From JBCDBW01 sp039182965 (lineage in GTDB: Bacteria > Verrucomicrobiota > Verrucomicrobiia > Verrucomicrobiales > DEV007): a stretch of DNA of 64,000 nucleotides. The notes beneath the pieces are model-generated. The model was not told the DNA's origin. It saw only the letters and a list, made by a program, of their open reading frames with translations, and did no database searches. The DNA is taken from NCBI GenBank assembly GCA_039182965.1, contig JBCDBW010000008.1, positions 1 through 64,000 on the forward strand, in the 5' to 3' direction. A program made the translations under genes and the position numbers. This document shows, piece by piece, positions 17,062-26,134 of this stretch; the stretch's first letter is position 1; each line of letters starts with the position of its first letter.

Positions 17062-20000
17062 CTAATGCATGTCCGCCGTCGCCTGCCCCACCGAAGCTGC
17101 ATTCGGCATCGCCGGATTCGGGTTCCGAACCCTCGCCAGGTAACTCGTCCGCGGTAAGGTCCCAATGTATTTCAACAGTTCATAATTCCGAGGATCCGCC
17201 TTCTTCTCATTCACCGTATCCTCCGGGTTCTTCAAATTTCCGAAGACAATCGAATCCGCTCCACACGCCTGAGCACAAGCAACCTTGATCGCATTCGTCG
17301 GGACCTGCACATCCTGCGAGGCCTGCCCAGCCTTGACTTTCGCGTCGATCTTCGCCGCCTGAATCCGCTGCACGCAGTAGGTGCACTTCTCAATCACCCC
17401 GCGCATCCGCACCGATACATTCGGATTCTTCTGCAAGCGTTCGGATGTCGTCCCACGACCTGCTGGCGGCGCTAGTGGCCCCCAGTAAAGCTTCTCCAAT
17501 GGACGCTTGTTGTAATCAAAAAAGTTAAAGCGCCGCGCTTTGTATGGACAGTTGTTCGCACAATACCGCGTCCCAATACAACGATTGTAAACCATTGCGT
17601 TCAAACCGTCATCCGTGTGCACCGTCGCATTCACCGGACACACCGTCTCACACGGCGCACTCTCACACTGCATACACGACACCGGTTGCGTCAGCATCGA
17701 CACTTCATCGTCATCCACTTTCGGTCGCCCACGCTCATGACCGATCCCTTCCTCCGCAGCTAATGAGAATTTCTCCGCCGCAAACGTCAACTCCTCTTTC
17801 GGACTCGAAAAATAACGGTCCATCCGAACCCAATGCATGATCCGCCCCTTCATCACCTGATCCTTGCCCACGATCGGAATATTGTTCTCTGCCTGACACG
17901 CCACCAAACAGGCATTGCATCCGGTGCATGTGTTCAAATCAACCGTCATCGCCCACTGATGATTCGGATCCACCAGGCGCACCTTGTTCCAAGCGGGATC
18001 GTTCGTGCTCCGCGGAGAATCCGCATCCATGTAATCCGGACCCTGATACAACGGAATCGTCGGTGGGATGTGCGAATCCATCCCTTGCGTTTGCGCAAAC
18101 TCCGGATTCGCCTTCCACATCTCCATCGTCCCCTCCCGCACAATGGCCCTACCATCCATGTTGTAATGCTCCGAAGTCAATGCCAGCGGATAGCGCGGCT
18201 CATCGGGCTCGCCCGTGACTTTCGCGTTCGTCGCCACATATTCCCCGATACCACTCCGCCGCAACGGATACATATCAAATCCCGTCCCGTCCCCTATCGC
18301 ACCCGAACCCTTCTGCCCATAGCCCAATGAAATCGTGATCGAGTGGTCCGCCGGCCCCGGTAACACCAAAGCGGGCACCGTCACACTAGTCCCGTCCACC
18401 TCAATCGTAATCATGTCCCCATTCTCACGAACCCCAAGATCATCCGCCGTCCGCACGCTCATCAATGCCGCATTGTCCCACGTCAGTTTCGTGATGGGAT
18501 CCGGCGCCTCCTGCATCCAGCCATTGTTCACATACCGCCCATCATAAATCTTCGAATCCGTCGCAAAGATGATCTCCATTCCGTCCTTCCACGGAAACGG
18601 CTGCTCAAACGCCCCTCCCTCTCCCAATCCTTCCAGCGCCGCCGGCTGAATCGCCCCGTCAACTCGCGGATAAATCGTCCTCGGTAAAAATCCGTCCCGT
18701 AACGCGTGATTCCAAGCCGTGCTCACATCCCCATCACCCTTCACGAAAGATGCAAATGTCTCCTTCACCGCCTCATACGCTGGGCCCGGATCCTCCGCCC
18801 GTGGCATCCCATTGATCGGAATCCCTGGTCCCGAATCTTCTTCCGCTTCTCCACCTTCCGCAGATGCCGCCGGGGGATTCAAAACCTTTAAATACACTTC
18901 CAATTCCGTGACGCACTCGTCGTAAAGCGGAAGAATCATTGGCTGCACAATCGAATACACTCCACGCACCGATCGAATATCCCCCCAACTCTCCAAATAA
19001 TGCGCCGCCGGCAAATGCCACGTGGACGCACGCGCCGTGGCATTTGCCCGCAGTCCCAAGTGCACCGTGGTCTCCACTTCATCATACAGCGTCGCAAAAT
19101 CAAAATCCGCAGGCGCATCATACACGGGGTCCGCCTCAGTGGTGGTGATCAAAGTCTTCACCGCGCCCGCTTTCATCGCTTCCACCAATGCCCCCAATCC
19201 CGGCATCGCCTCCTCCCGTGTCTGCCGCACCTCGATCACCGCCTTTTGACCGCCCTCAAACGCACCAAGCGCGCGGTTGATCAAGGCGACCAAGACATGC
19301 ATCTCCTTCGGCTGTCGTGTCCCGGCCACAACAATCGCTTTGCCCTTCGACTTGGCCAGGTCTTTGGCACACTCGTTGATCCAAGGCTCATTGAACACCG
19401 CCGCGTTCACTTTCTCGAGCAAAGGCGTCACCGCCGCCTGCAAATCGTTGTCGCCCGTTTCCTCCGCAATCGCCTTCCCCACCAACGCCGCTATTCTCGG
19501 CATCTGGCTCGCGTGGGCCCTCAATCGATGATCCGCCATTCCGCCCGTCAGCGTAAAGGCCGGCTCCACGCTGTAGAGCCGGTTCATCCGCTTCTTCTTG
19601 GCATTCAACGCCCGACCTCGCGAAAATTCTCCCGTCGCATCCCCACCCAATTCATCCGTCCCCAGGAAATCACAGTCCAGAGACAGAATGCGATCCGCCC
19701 GCTGAAACCGGGGCGTCTGCGTCGTCCCCGCCCCAAACAAAACTTCATTCGCCCGACGCTGCGGCTCACCGTTCAAAGGCTCATAACGATAAACCTTGGC
19801 GTTCGGAAATTTCTTCGTGATTTCCCCCAGCAGGCGCCACCGCGTCGGCGAGCTGTTCTCACCAACCAAAAAGGCCAACCCTTTCCCCTTTTCTATCTTT
19901 GGCAACAACTGCGCTTCTTGCAAAAACGCATCAAACTCTGCCGTCGTCGAGCGCTTCCCATCACGCAAGACCCGCTTCGACCGATCCGGGTCATACAATC

Positions 20001-20475
20001 CTATAATCGATGCCTGCGCAACCGCATCCGTGCCTCCATTACTGTTCGGATGCAATGGATTCCCCTCCAGCTTCGTCGGACGCCCCTCGTGCGTCGTCGC
20101 CACCAACGGCATACACCCCTTCACCCGCGGCATCGCCGTCGCATACATCGTCGGCTTGCCAGGGATCACCCACTCTACACTCTTCGCATACGGCACCAAA
20201 TATAAGGTCGGCCGACGACACCCCGCCATTCCAAAACCAGCCAGCGCCGTCGATGCACCCATGTATTTCAAAAAACTCCGACGCGTAACGTCATCCGCTT
20301 CGTCCCCCTCCATCTCCGCCGCCCCGCGCGGAAATTCCCGCTCCAACCACTCCCGAAACTCTGGCGTGTCGTCCAATTCCTCGTAACTCCGCCAGTAGAC
20401 CCGGTCTCCGTTGATCGGACCCGCGCTTGCCTTCGCACCAGTCTCAGTTTCAGGATGTTGCCAAACTCGCTTCAA
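17062..20475 (-). CDS. actB: alternative complex III subunit ActB, Fe-S protein with molybdopterin-enzyme-like domain
   Basis: A 1137-residue fusion of a molybdoenzyme-like half (no Mo cofactor in this family) and a four-cluster ferredoxin half. Near residue 64 a Tat signal (TRRSFLKYMGAS) leads to a lipobox-like AGFGMAGC, so the protein is probably exported folded and lipidated. Cluster ligands lie at about residue 845 (CTGCNACLVACQ), 934 (CMQCESAPCETVC), 963 (CIGTRYCANNCP), 1033 (CTYC) and 1066 (CAQAC). CIGTRYC has the CxxxxxC form known for ActB. The leading YWRSYEELDDTPEFREWLE segment is also typical. The start is TTG 20475, 15 bases after ActA. Confidence 0.95.
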   Translation of the reverse strand: MKRVWQHPETETGAKASAGPINGDRVYWRSYEELDDTPEFREWLEREFPRGAAEMEGDEADDVTRRSFLKYMGASTALAGFGMAGCRRPTLYLVPYAKSVEWVIPGKPTMYATAMPRVKGCMPLVATTHEGRPTKLEGNPLHPNSNGGTDAVAQASIIGLYDPDRSKRVLRDGKRSTTAEFDAFLQEAQLLPKIEKGKGLAFLVGENSSPTRWRLLGEITKKFPNAKVYRYEPLNGEPQRRANEVLFGAGTTQTPRFQRADRILSLDCDFLGTDELGGDATGEFSRGRALNAKKKRMNRLYSVEPAFTLTGGMADHRLRAHASQMPRIAALVGKAIAEETGDNDLQAAVTPLLEKVNAAVFNEPWINECAKDLAKSKGKAIVVAGTRQPKEMHVLVALINRALGAFEGGQKAVIEVRQTREEAMPGLGALVEAMKAGAVKTLITTTEADPVYDAPADFDFATLYDEVETTVHLGLRANATARASTWHLPAAHYLESWGDIRSVRGVYSIVQPMILPLYDECVTELEVYLKVLNPPAASAEGGEAEEDSGPGIPINGMPRAEDPGPAYEAVKETFASFVKGDGDVSTAWNHALRDGFLPRTIYPRVDGAIQPAALEGLGEGGAFEQPFPWKDGMEIIFATDSKIYDGRYVNNGWMQEAPDPITKLTWDNAALMSVRTADDLGVRENGDMITIEVDGTSVTVPALVLPGPADHSITISLGYGQKGSGAIGDGTGFDMYPLRRSGIGEYVATNAKVTGEPDEPRYPLALTSEHYNMDGRAIVREGTMEMWKANPEFAQTQGMDSHIPPTIPLYQGPDYMDADSPRSTNDPAWNKVRLVDPNHQWAMTVDLNTCTGCNACLVACQAENNIPIVGKDQVMKGRIMHWVRMDRYFSSPKEELTFAAEKFSLAAEEGIGHERGRPKVDDDEVSMLTQPVSCMQCESAPCETVCPVNATVHTDDGLNAMVYNRCIGTRYCANNCPYKARRFNFFDYNKRPLEKLYWGPLAPPAGRGTTSERLQKNPNVSVRMRGVIEKCTYCVQRIQAAKIDAKVKAGQASQDVQVPTNAIKVACAQACGADSIVFGNLKNPEDTVNEKKADPRNYELLKYIGTLPRTSYLARVRNPNPAMPNAASVGQATADMH

Positions 20476-20490
20476 AATTGCTTTCTGTTT

Positions 20491-21252
20491 CTATCGGTGA
20501 CAAGCCGTGCAGCTTTCCGGTGGATTGACACCTAACACATCTACTAAGGCCGTGCCGATCTCGCGCTGCGACATCGCACTCTCAATGTCTTCAAATCCAA
20601 ATTTTGCCTTCGCCTGCGCCAATAACTCGTCATAAGAACTGCCCGATACCTCGGCCAGTTCATGGTAAAACGCCGCCCGATTCTCGTCCGATGGCTTCCA
20701 CGTCAGATTCGTGACCTCGTCAGCCGGACGCAAATACTCTTCCGGACCTCGATGACACTCCAAACACCAACCCATCGTCAACGGCTGCGCCTCATACACC
20801 ACCTCCATTTCATTGATCTGCCCATGACAGCTCTGACAACTCACCCCGCGCGCAACATGCACCGCATGGTTGAAATAAGCGTAATCCGGCACCTGGTGAA
20901 TCCGCACCCAGTTGATGGGCTCGTCCGTCTCAATACTCTCACGAACCGGCGCCAGCTTCGGACTGTCCTGCTTGATCTGAGAATGACAGTTGTAACAGGT
21001 CTGCGTCACCGGCACGTTCGAAAACAGAGATTCCTCGACATAACTATGGCAATATCGGCAATCCATCCCCAGCTGGCCCACATGTAAACTGTGGTCAAAT
21101 GCTACCGGCTGCCCCGGCATATACCCCACCCGCGTATACTTCCCCGTAAAGTAATACGTCACCCCACAAACCACACCGATCCCCGCAAACACGAGGAAAA
21201 CAGCCAACTTGATCGGGAGGAAATTAGACCAGCGAGGAAAGACGTTTGCCAT
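20491..21252 (-). CDS. actA: alternative complex III subunit ActA, pentahaem cytochrome c
   Basis: ActA receives electrons from ActB and delivers them towards cytochrome c. One helix near the N-terminus (LPIKLAVFLVFAGIGVVCGV) anchors a periplasmic domain with five CxxCH sites: CRYCH, CYNCH, CQSCH, CLECH and CTACH. Additional conserved His in FDHSLHVGQLG, NHAVHVARG and YFNHAV are likely distal ligands. The 253-residue length is typical. This is the first gene of a 21-gene run on the minus strand. A perfect 18-bp palindrome ends 24 bases upstream of its ATG. No clear ribosome binding site is present. Confidence 0.95.
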   Translation of the reverse strand: MANVFPRWSNFLPIKLAVFLVFAGIGVVCGVTYYFTGKYTRVGYMPGQPVAFDHSLHVGQLGMDCRYCHSYVEESLFSNVPVTQTCYNCHSQIKQDSPKLAPVRESIETDEPINWVRIHQVPDYAYFNHAVHVARGVSCQSCHGQINEMEVVYEAQPLTMGWCLECHRGPEEYLRPADEVTNLTWKPSDENRAAFYHELAEVSGSSYDELLAQAKAKFGFEDIESAMSQREIGTALVDVLGVNPPESCTACHR

Positions 21253-21275
21253 CGAAAGTGGCTATCTATACGACT

Positions 21276-21293
21276 TTGTGAAAATTTTCACAA
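21276..21293. promoter_or_regulatory. CRP/FNR-type palindromic operator ahead of the respiratory operon
   Basis: TTGTGAAAATTTTCACAA is a perfect 18-bp palindrome whose core fits the CRP-family TGTGA-N6-TCACA pattern. Its centre is about 32 bases upstream of the actA start codon. On the minus strand, TTGTGA followed 17 bases later by TATAGA could be a weak -35/-10 pair, so the site may overlap the promoter. Whether a regulator binds, and whether it activates or represses, is unknown. Confidence 0.5.
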
Positions 21294-21317
21294 GCGGAAA
21301 TCCAAAAAAAGTCGCAG

Positions 21318-22226
21318 TCAGCATTTTTCCTTTATCCTTCCAAGGTTTTCCAGGCATTCCGCCGAGCAAACCCGTCCAAATTCCCTCTCGCACCGCTCAC
21401 AACAAAAAATCTGTTCGTTGCACTCAGACCACGCACAATTGCGATATCGCGCACTCATTTCCCCGCAATGCACACACCGCGAAATCACCCGCCGCCCCTC
21501 CGTCCGATTCACCTCCACCCCCAACCGCTCATCAAAAACATAACACAAGCCCTCAAAACCCCGCCCCCGGACACTCTCATCCTTTCCATATGCAATGATC
21601 CCACCCTCCAACTGCCCCACATCCTCCACTCCCGCTCGCTTTAAATAGCCCGAGAGCTTTTCACAGCGAATACCCCCCGTGCAGTAAGTCAAAACCCGCC
21701 GTCCCTCCCACTCCGCGCGATGCGCCTCAATCCACTCCGGAAAATCACGAAAATGCTCCACGTCTGGACACACTGCCCCCTTGAAACGACCGAGATCCGA
21801 CTCGTATCGATTTCTCCCATCCAAAATCACCACGTCCTCACGCTGCATCGCTTCAAACCACTCCTCAGGATTAAGATACGTCCCCGTCAATTCATTCGGA
21901 TCTATATCTTCATCCTTTTCTAACCCTAACGTAACCACTTCCGGACGCCACTTCACCGATAGCTTTGGAAAGACATGACCATCCGCTCCGTCCACCTTGA
22001 AAACCATGTCCCGAAACCGATCGTCCTCACGCATCGCCTCCATATACGCCTCCGTCTCTGCGACCAAGCCCGACACGGTCCCGTTCAACCCCTCTTCACT
22101 TACCAAAATCCGACCCCGTAATCCGAGCACCTCACAAAATTCTCGATGCCTCGCCGCAAACGCTTCCGCAGCTTCTATGCGCGTATAACGGTAATACAAA
22201 AGAACTTGATAAGCCGCTTCACTCAT
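21318..22226 (-). CDS. trhO: tRNA uridine(34) hydroxylase, rhodanese family
   Basis: TrhO (YceA) hydroxylates U34 of certain tRNAs, the first step to 5-methoxyuridine and 5-carboxymethoxyuridine. Residues 1-100 form the N-terminal UPF0176 domain with RGRILVSEEGLNGTVSG. A rhodanese domain with VILDGRNRYESDLGRFKGA and the catalytic loop YCTGGIRCEKLSGYL follows (Cys around residue 184). The C-terminus has Cys/His-rich segments (CVHCGEMS, CNEQIFCCERC) that look like a zinc site, as in many family members. Length 302 is typical. The gene lies 65 bases upstream of actA on the same strand but is probably a separate unit, since the operator-like palindrome intervenes. Confidence 0.93.
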   Translation of the reverse strand: MSEAAYQVLLYYRYTRIEAAEAFAARHREFCEVLGLRGRILVSEEGLNGTVSGLVAETEAYMEAMREDDRFRDMVFKVDGADGHVFPKLSVKWRPEVVTLGLEKDEDIDPNELTGTYLNPEEWFEAMQREDVVILDGRNRYESDLGRFKGAVCPDVEHFRDFPEWIEAHRAEWEGRRVLTYCTGGIRCEKLSGYLKRAGVEDVGQLEGGIIAYGKDESVRGRGFEGLCYVFDERLGVEVNRTEGRRVISRCVHCGEMSARYRNCAWSECNEQIFCCERCEREFGRVCSAECLENLGRIKEKC

Positions 22227-22239
22227 CTCCGAACAAAAA

Positions 22240-23988
22240 CTACTGCTCCGTCAGCCAATCCAAACTCACAATGCGCTGCAACAAAACTTGATCCTCCGCC
22301 TCCCCTTCAGCCCCATCCGGATACGCCAAAACCACCGTCATGATCTCGTTGTCGGTAAAGTTAAAGATCTGCCGAATCTGCTCCCCGATAATCGAACTCT
22401 TTTCCGCATAAGCAAAAACCGACCAAGTACCCTTTGGCGACTCAAGCCGCAAACAATACCAGCGATTCGGATCATCAAATCGTCCTGTCCACAATGCATC
22501 GTCTTGAAATGCGTGCGCCCGGAAAACCGTGCCTTTCGGCATCCGCTCGGCTTGAAAGTCCGCAAATGGCGTCGGCGTCACATCCTCAAAACTCTCCCAA
22601 TCGACCCCTAGCACTTGCTCGCCTTTCCGAATCACATAACAGACCGTCGCCCCTCCGATGGATAGCTGCGCCTCGTAAGCGTCCGCCACCAATACCCCCT
22701 CAAAGTCTCCCATCTCAATCTCCGACATCTTGCGCAATCCTCCAAGGTCCGGTCGCCCATAGCCGTTCTTCGCGTAATACGCCTCCGCTCTTGGACGAAG
22801 CTCATCCACTTTCCAAATGTATCCCACACGCTCATTCGAGGTTTCCGCAGTCAAAAACCGGCGCAGCGTCTCTTCCGAAGTGAGCTCCTCAAAGTCCCCC
22901 GCACTCCCGAAATCAAAACGAGGGAGCACAAACCAAGCCCCGCCGCCAATCAACAGAATCAGACATGCGAGAACAATCATAAACACCGGAGTCCGAGAAG
23001 TCTTCGCCGCCGGCCGACGCCGCCGCCTTGACGCCGAAGCCGCCGCCAAAGCCGAACCCTCCTCCGGCGACTCCGCTCTCTCCCAACCTTCCCCCGCCTC
23101 ATCCCGAACATCGCCTCGCGAGGGCGGACGAGGCAATCGATCCCCATCAGCAGACGCGCTAGCAGACCGACCTGCCTCAACCGCCCGCCCCACCCCGATG
23201 GTGTCGCTCAAAAACGAATCCGGGTTCCCAACTTTTTCGCGCGGTGGAAGTTCATAAGGCGGAACATTTTTCTCCTTTCCTGATTCCTCCGTCCCCTTCG
23301 ATCGCGAAGGCGGCGCGGGCAAATCCGCCATCGGGGCACTGCCTCCGGCCGAAGGATTCCCCCCCCCGGCCGCATCCCGCCGCGGTAAATCACGTAGCGG
23401 ATCAAAATCATCATCTTTAGACCATTTCCAGTTAGATGATGGTTCCCCCTCACGAGACTTCGATTCCACCGGAAATTCGTTCGCCGTTGGTGTCGGCGGT
23501 AATTCCGGTTCGCGCTTCGGTGGCAATTCCCACCGCTCGTGCTCCTTCGCATCCGCGTCGTCCTCGAGTTCCTCCAACACCGGCTCCTCTTTCTTCGGCA
23601 AGTCCCCCAGAGGCTTCGCACCGACATCAGACTCCGACGAAAGCTCCGAAACCGTCGCCGACAGCGATTCCACCCCACGCACCTCCTCCTTCGAAAACGC
23701 GGCCTCATTCGCCTCCGGCGCCGGCAAAGGCTCCTTGTTAACCATCCCCGCCCCACCCAATTCGCTCGTCTCCTCAGCGGAGTCTGCCACCCCATCCTCA
23801 AAACAAATGTCTAAATCAAAATCAGCATCCAACTCCCCCTTCGCCTCCAATTCCTGCGCATCCTCTACCGAAATCAACGCACCACATCCCTTACATAAAA
23901 CCGTCCCACCACTGGCTCCCTGCGCCAGTTCCGAGTCCGCAACCACGCGGCCACACTTCGGACAATCAATGGATCCTTTCAATTCCAT
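22240..23988 (-). CDS. zinc-ribbon protein with one transmembrane helix, paralogue A
   Basis: The N-terminus is a zinc ribbon (DCPKCGRVV and LCKGCGALI). About 290 residues of acidic and Pro-rich low complexity follow, then Arg/Lys-rich SRRRRRPAAKTSR, one helix (VFMIVLACLILLIGGGAWFVL) and a folded C-terminal domain of about 210 residues. That domain shares DWESF, FRA, W-CLRL and FAYAEKSS features with the neighbour at 24138-25910. I chose ATG 23988, since the ribbon begins just after it. TTG 24030 is in frame, and a short out-of-frame ATG at 24037 has the better ribosome binding site (see findings). The function is unknown. The topology suggests a cytoplasmic ribbon with the folded domain outside. 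Confidence 0.75.
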   Translation of the reverse strand: MELKGSIDCPKCGRVVADSELAQGASGGTVLCKGCGALISVEDAQELEAKGELDADFDLDICFEDGVADSAEETSELGGAGMVNKEPLPAPEANEAAFSKEEVRGVESLSATVSELSSESDVGAKPLGDLPKKEEPVLEELEDDADAKEHERWELPPKREPELPPTPTANEFPVESKSREGEPSSNWKWSKDDDFDPLRDLPRRDAAGGGNPSAGGSAPMADLPAPPSRSKGTEESGKEKNVPPYELPPREKVGNPDSFLSDTIGVGRAVEAGRSASASADGDRLPRPPSRGDVRDEAGEGWERAESPEEGSALAAASASRRRRRPAAKTSRTPVFMIVLACLILLIGGGAWFVLPRFDFGSAGDFEELTSEETLRRFLTAETSNERVGYIWKVDELRPRAEAYYAKNGYGRPDLGGLRKMSEIEMGDFEGVLVADAYEAQLSIGGATVCYVIRKGEQVLGVDWESFEDVTPTPFADFQAERMPKGTVFRAHAFQDDALWTGRFDDPNRWYCLRLESPKGTWSVFAYAEKSSIIGEQIRQIFNFTDNEIMTVVLAYPDGAEGEAEDQVLLQRIVSLDWLTEQ

Positions 23989-24137
23989 GCTTCTGCAAAC
24001 GCGGGGCCAGAGGTCCCGCAAAAGACTCAACGGCCATTCCTCTTTTCTCCTTCAATACCGCGAATGGCTCACCATGCCCCGAAGGTCTTTTCACGTCAAC
24101 TTTCCCCATTTCAATCCTCCCTTTACCCCCTCGTCAT

Positions 24138-25910
24138 CTAACGCAACAACCAATTCTCTCTCACGACCTGAGCGATCAAAACCTGCTTCTCGTTCCCCGT
24201 GTCCGGTAACCATTGCAGCTGCAGGATAAAGTGCCCTTCGCCCACCCCTAACTTGCGATTCCGTGCCAGGATAACGTTGATCCGTTCCTCTTCCGGAGAT
24301 CCCCGCTCCACATAACCAAAACAGGTGTCTAGCCCATTCAAATCCGTCAGCCGCAAACACACATACTTCTCTTCATCAGAGAATTGATAGTTGAAGTAAT
24401 TGTCAGGAGCCACCTTCACTCGAAACAACAAAGGAAAACTTGGCCGCGTCTCCAAAAAAGTCGCCCACGGCATCTCCGAATACCCAACATAACTCTCCCA
24501 ATCGATCTTATACGAAGTCCCCTCCCGCTCTAAAACCACCCCCCGATGCTCAATTCCTCCATCAAGCGTCACATCAAGAAAATAAAAAATGTCCCCCGTA
24601 TTCCGATCAATCTCGAAGTTCACCGAACCCGTCAACTGAAAGTCCGAGGGCTCAAGCGGCTCATCCGCATAATACTCCCGCATCAACTGCAACGTTCGCT
24701 GCGGCTTGCGCACATACCGCGCCATCTCCTCAGGACTCGTCGCGGAATAGAATCCACCTAGCACTTTTTCAAACTCATCAAAGTTCGCGAGAATATCCTG
24801 AGCAACTTCATCTTCAGTCTCCAAAACACCTTCCCCCCGCGAGCTCCCGGGCTCGCTCCCCCGATCGTCACCGCCCCCCCCGGACCACACAAAATAGCCA
24901 AGCGCGGCGACCACTCCCACGAAAAATAAAATGCCAATTCGCTGCGCTCCCCGACTCAACTTCTCCGTCCCCCCCTCATCCGATCCCGCGCCACGATCAT
25001 CATCCTCCCAGCCGTCCTTCACTTCTCGCCTCGCCTCCAGATCCTCGAGGGAAGTAAACTGCAACTCACGCGAAGGACCCACCCAAATGCGCTTTGACCC
25101 ACTCACCTCCTCACTCCCGACCGCCGATCCCGCTTGCTCTTCCCTTTCCTCGTGTGACTCCGCCTCCGCCTCACGCTCGATCCCGACATCCGCCTCAGAC
25201 TCCTGAACATCTTTCTCTTCGCGCTTCACATCCCTCATCGCCCCCGATGACCCTTCACGCCGTGGCGGCAAGGCATCGATCTTCGTCCCCACACCACTCC
25301 CTTGAGTCAACACAATCGCTTCCCGACCAGTCGCCGAGTCAGGCGACAGAATGTCCGCTCCGCAACCCGCACATTGCACCGCCTCGCCCTCTTGCGAACG
25401 CTTGATCCACATCGGAACAGCGCAGGCCGGACACAAAAACGCCAACATCCCCTTCCGCGCCAACTTCCCAAAATCGATAAACAATTCTCCCGGATCCGTC
25501 CGCTGCATCGCCCCCGCTCGCACCGCTCGCGCCAACTTGCCGTCATCCAAATGACGCCCCCCGCCACGTCTGCCTTCCCCGGGCAAAGAAGCCGCACCTT
25601 CCACCTCGCTCTCGGTCTCCCCCGTGGCCGTCGGTTCCACAGGTCCAAGGGCTTCCCTCATCCCTCCATCAACCTCCTCCCCAATATCCTTTTCCAAAGA
25701 CGTTCGCTCCGCTCCCTCCACCTCCACTCCCGACGGCTCACCCTCCGCCACCTCCAGCCCTGGCGCTCCACCCGAAGCATCGCCTTGCTTCCGCTCCGGA
25801 ATCCGCACCACCCCTGCACAATGCGGACAAGTCACCTCAATCCCCGCCGCCACATCGTCCACCACCAACTCACTCCCACAATGAGGACAATCAAACTCTA
25901 TATCTGCCAT
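24138..25910 (-). CDS. zinc-ribbon protein with one transmembrane helix, paralogue B
   Basis: This 590-residue protein has the same plan as its downstream neighbour. There is a ribbon at residues 8-38 (FDCPHCGSELVV, TCPHCAGVVRIPE), a second ribbon near residues 160-190 (FLCPACAVPMWI, QCAGCGADIL), and a long acidic linker. A helix (IGILFFVGVVAALGYFVW) and a C-terminal domain with YKIDWESYVGYSEMPWATF and KYVCLRLTDLNG follow. The two proteins share motifs but differ widely in the linkers, so the duplication is old. No enzyme motif is visible, and a structural or sensory role is only a guess. They are 150 bases apart and could be cotranscribed. Confidence 0.8.
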   Translation of the reverse strand: MADIEFDCPHCGSELVVDDVAAGIEVTCPHCAGVVRIPERKQGDASGGAPGLEVAEGEPSGVEVEGAERTSLEKDIGEEVDGGMREALGPVEPTATGETESEVEGAASLPGEGRRGGGRHLDDGKLARAVRAGAMQRTDPGELFIDFGKLARKGMLAFLCPACAVPMWIKRSQEGEAVQCAGCGADILSPDSATGREAIVLTQGSGVGTKIDALPPRREGSSGAMRDVKREEKDVQESEADVGIEREAEAESHEEREEQAGSAVGSEEVSGSKRIWVGPSRELQFTSLEDLEARREVKDGWEDDDRGAGSDEGGTEKLSRGAQRIGILFFVGVVAALGYFVWSGGGGDDRGSEPGSSRGEGVLETEDEVAQDILANFDEFEKVLGGFYSATSPEEMARYVRKPQRTLQLMREYYADEPLEPSDFQLTGSVNFEIDRNTGDIFYFLDVTLDGGIEHRGVVLEREGTSYKIDWESYVGYSEMPWATFLETRPSFPLLFRVKVAPDNYFNYQFSDEEKYVCLRLTDLNGLDTCFGYVERGSPEEERINVILARNRKLGVGEGHFILQLQWLPDTGNEKQVLIAQVVRENWLLR

Positions 25911-26000
25911 AATTTTTGGGATACACGTCAGAGAGTTACGATCTTAGCATTCCTCACTATGAGCAGCAACTACAAGGCACCCCCCAAAATTCCAAATCCT

Positions 26001-26016
26001 TGGCATGCTTTTCGCT
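26001..26016 (+). promoter_or_regulatory. possible sigma-54 promoter upstream of PEP-CTERM gene
   Basis: TGGCATGCTTTTCGCT matches the -24/-12 pattern TGGCAYG-N4-TTGC with one mismatch, with GG and GC 12 bases apart as required. It is about 120 bases before the first PEP-CTERM gene. A related block precedes the second gene (26941-26990) but lacks the GG, so the two copies may share some other element. PEP-CTERM genes are under RpoN-dependent control in some bacteria, which makes it plausible only. Confidence 0.35.
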
Positions 26017-26134
26017 TCCTTTGTCAAGAGCTACTCCTCAAACTGCCTTACGAAAGCGTCACAAGATCACATTTGGTCTCAGTTCTCCGCATTCCTTAAC
26101 CTCCCGAAATTACCTCAACTCTTAATTCTCTCCG

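Noticed and set aside
15600..20475. polysulfide or nitrite reductase (PsrABC/NrfD) instead of complex III
   Set aside because: ActA with five haems, ActD (DUF3341), ActE and ActF are all present in order, which defines alternative complex III.
17062..20475. active molybdoenzyme
   Set aside because: The first half is molybdoenzyme-like in fold only; ActB proteins bind no Mo cofactor, and I see no ligand Cys/Sec motif.
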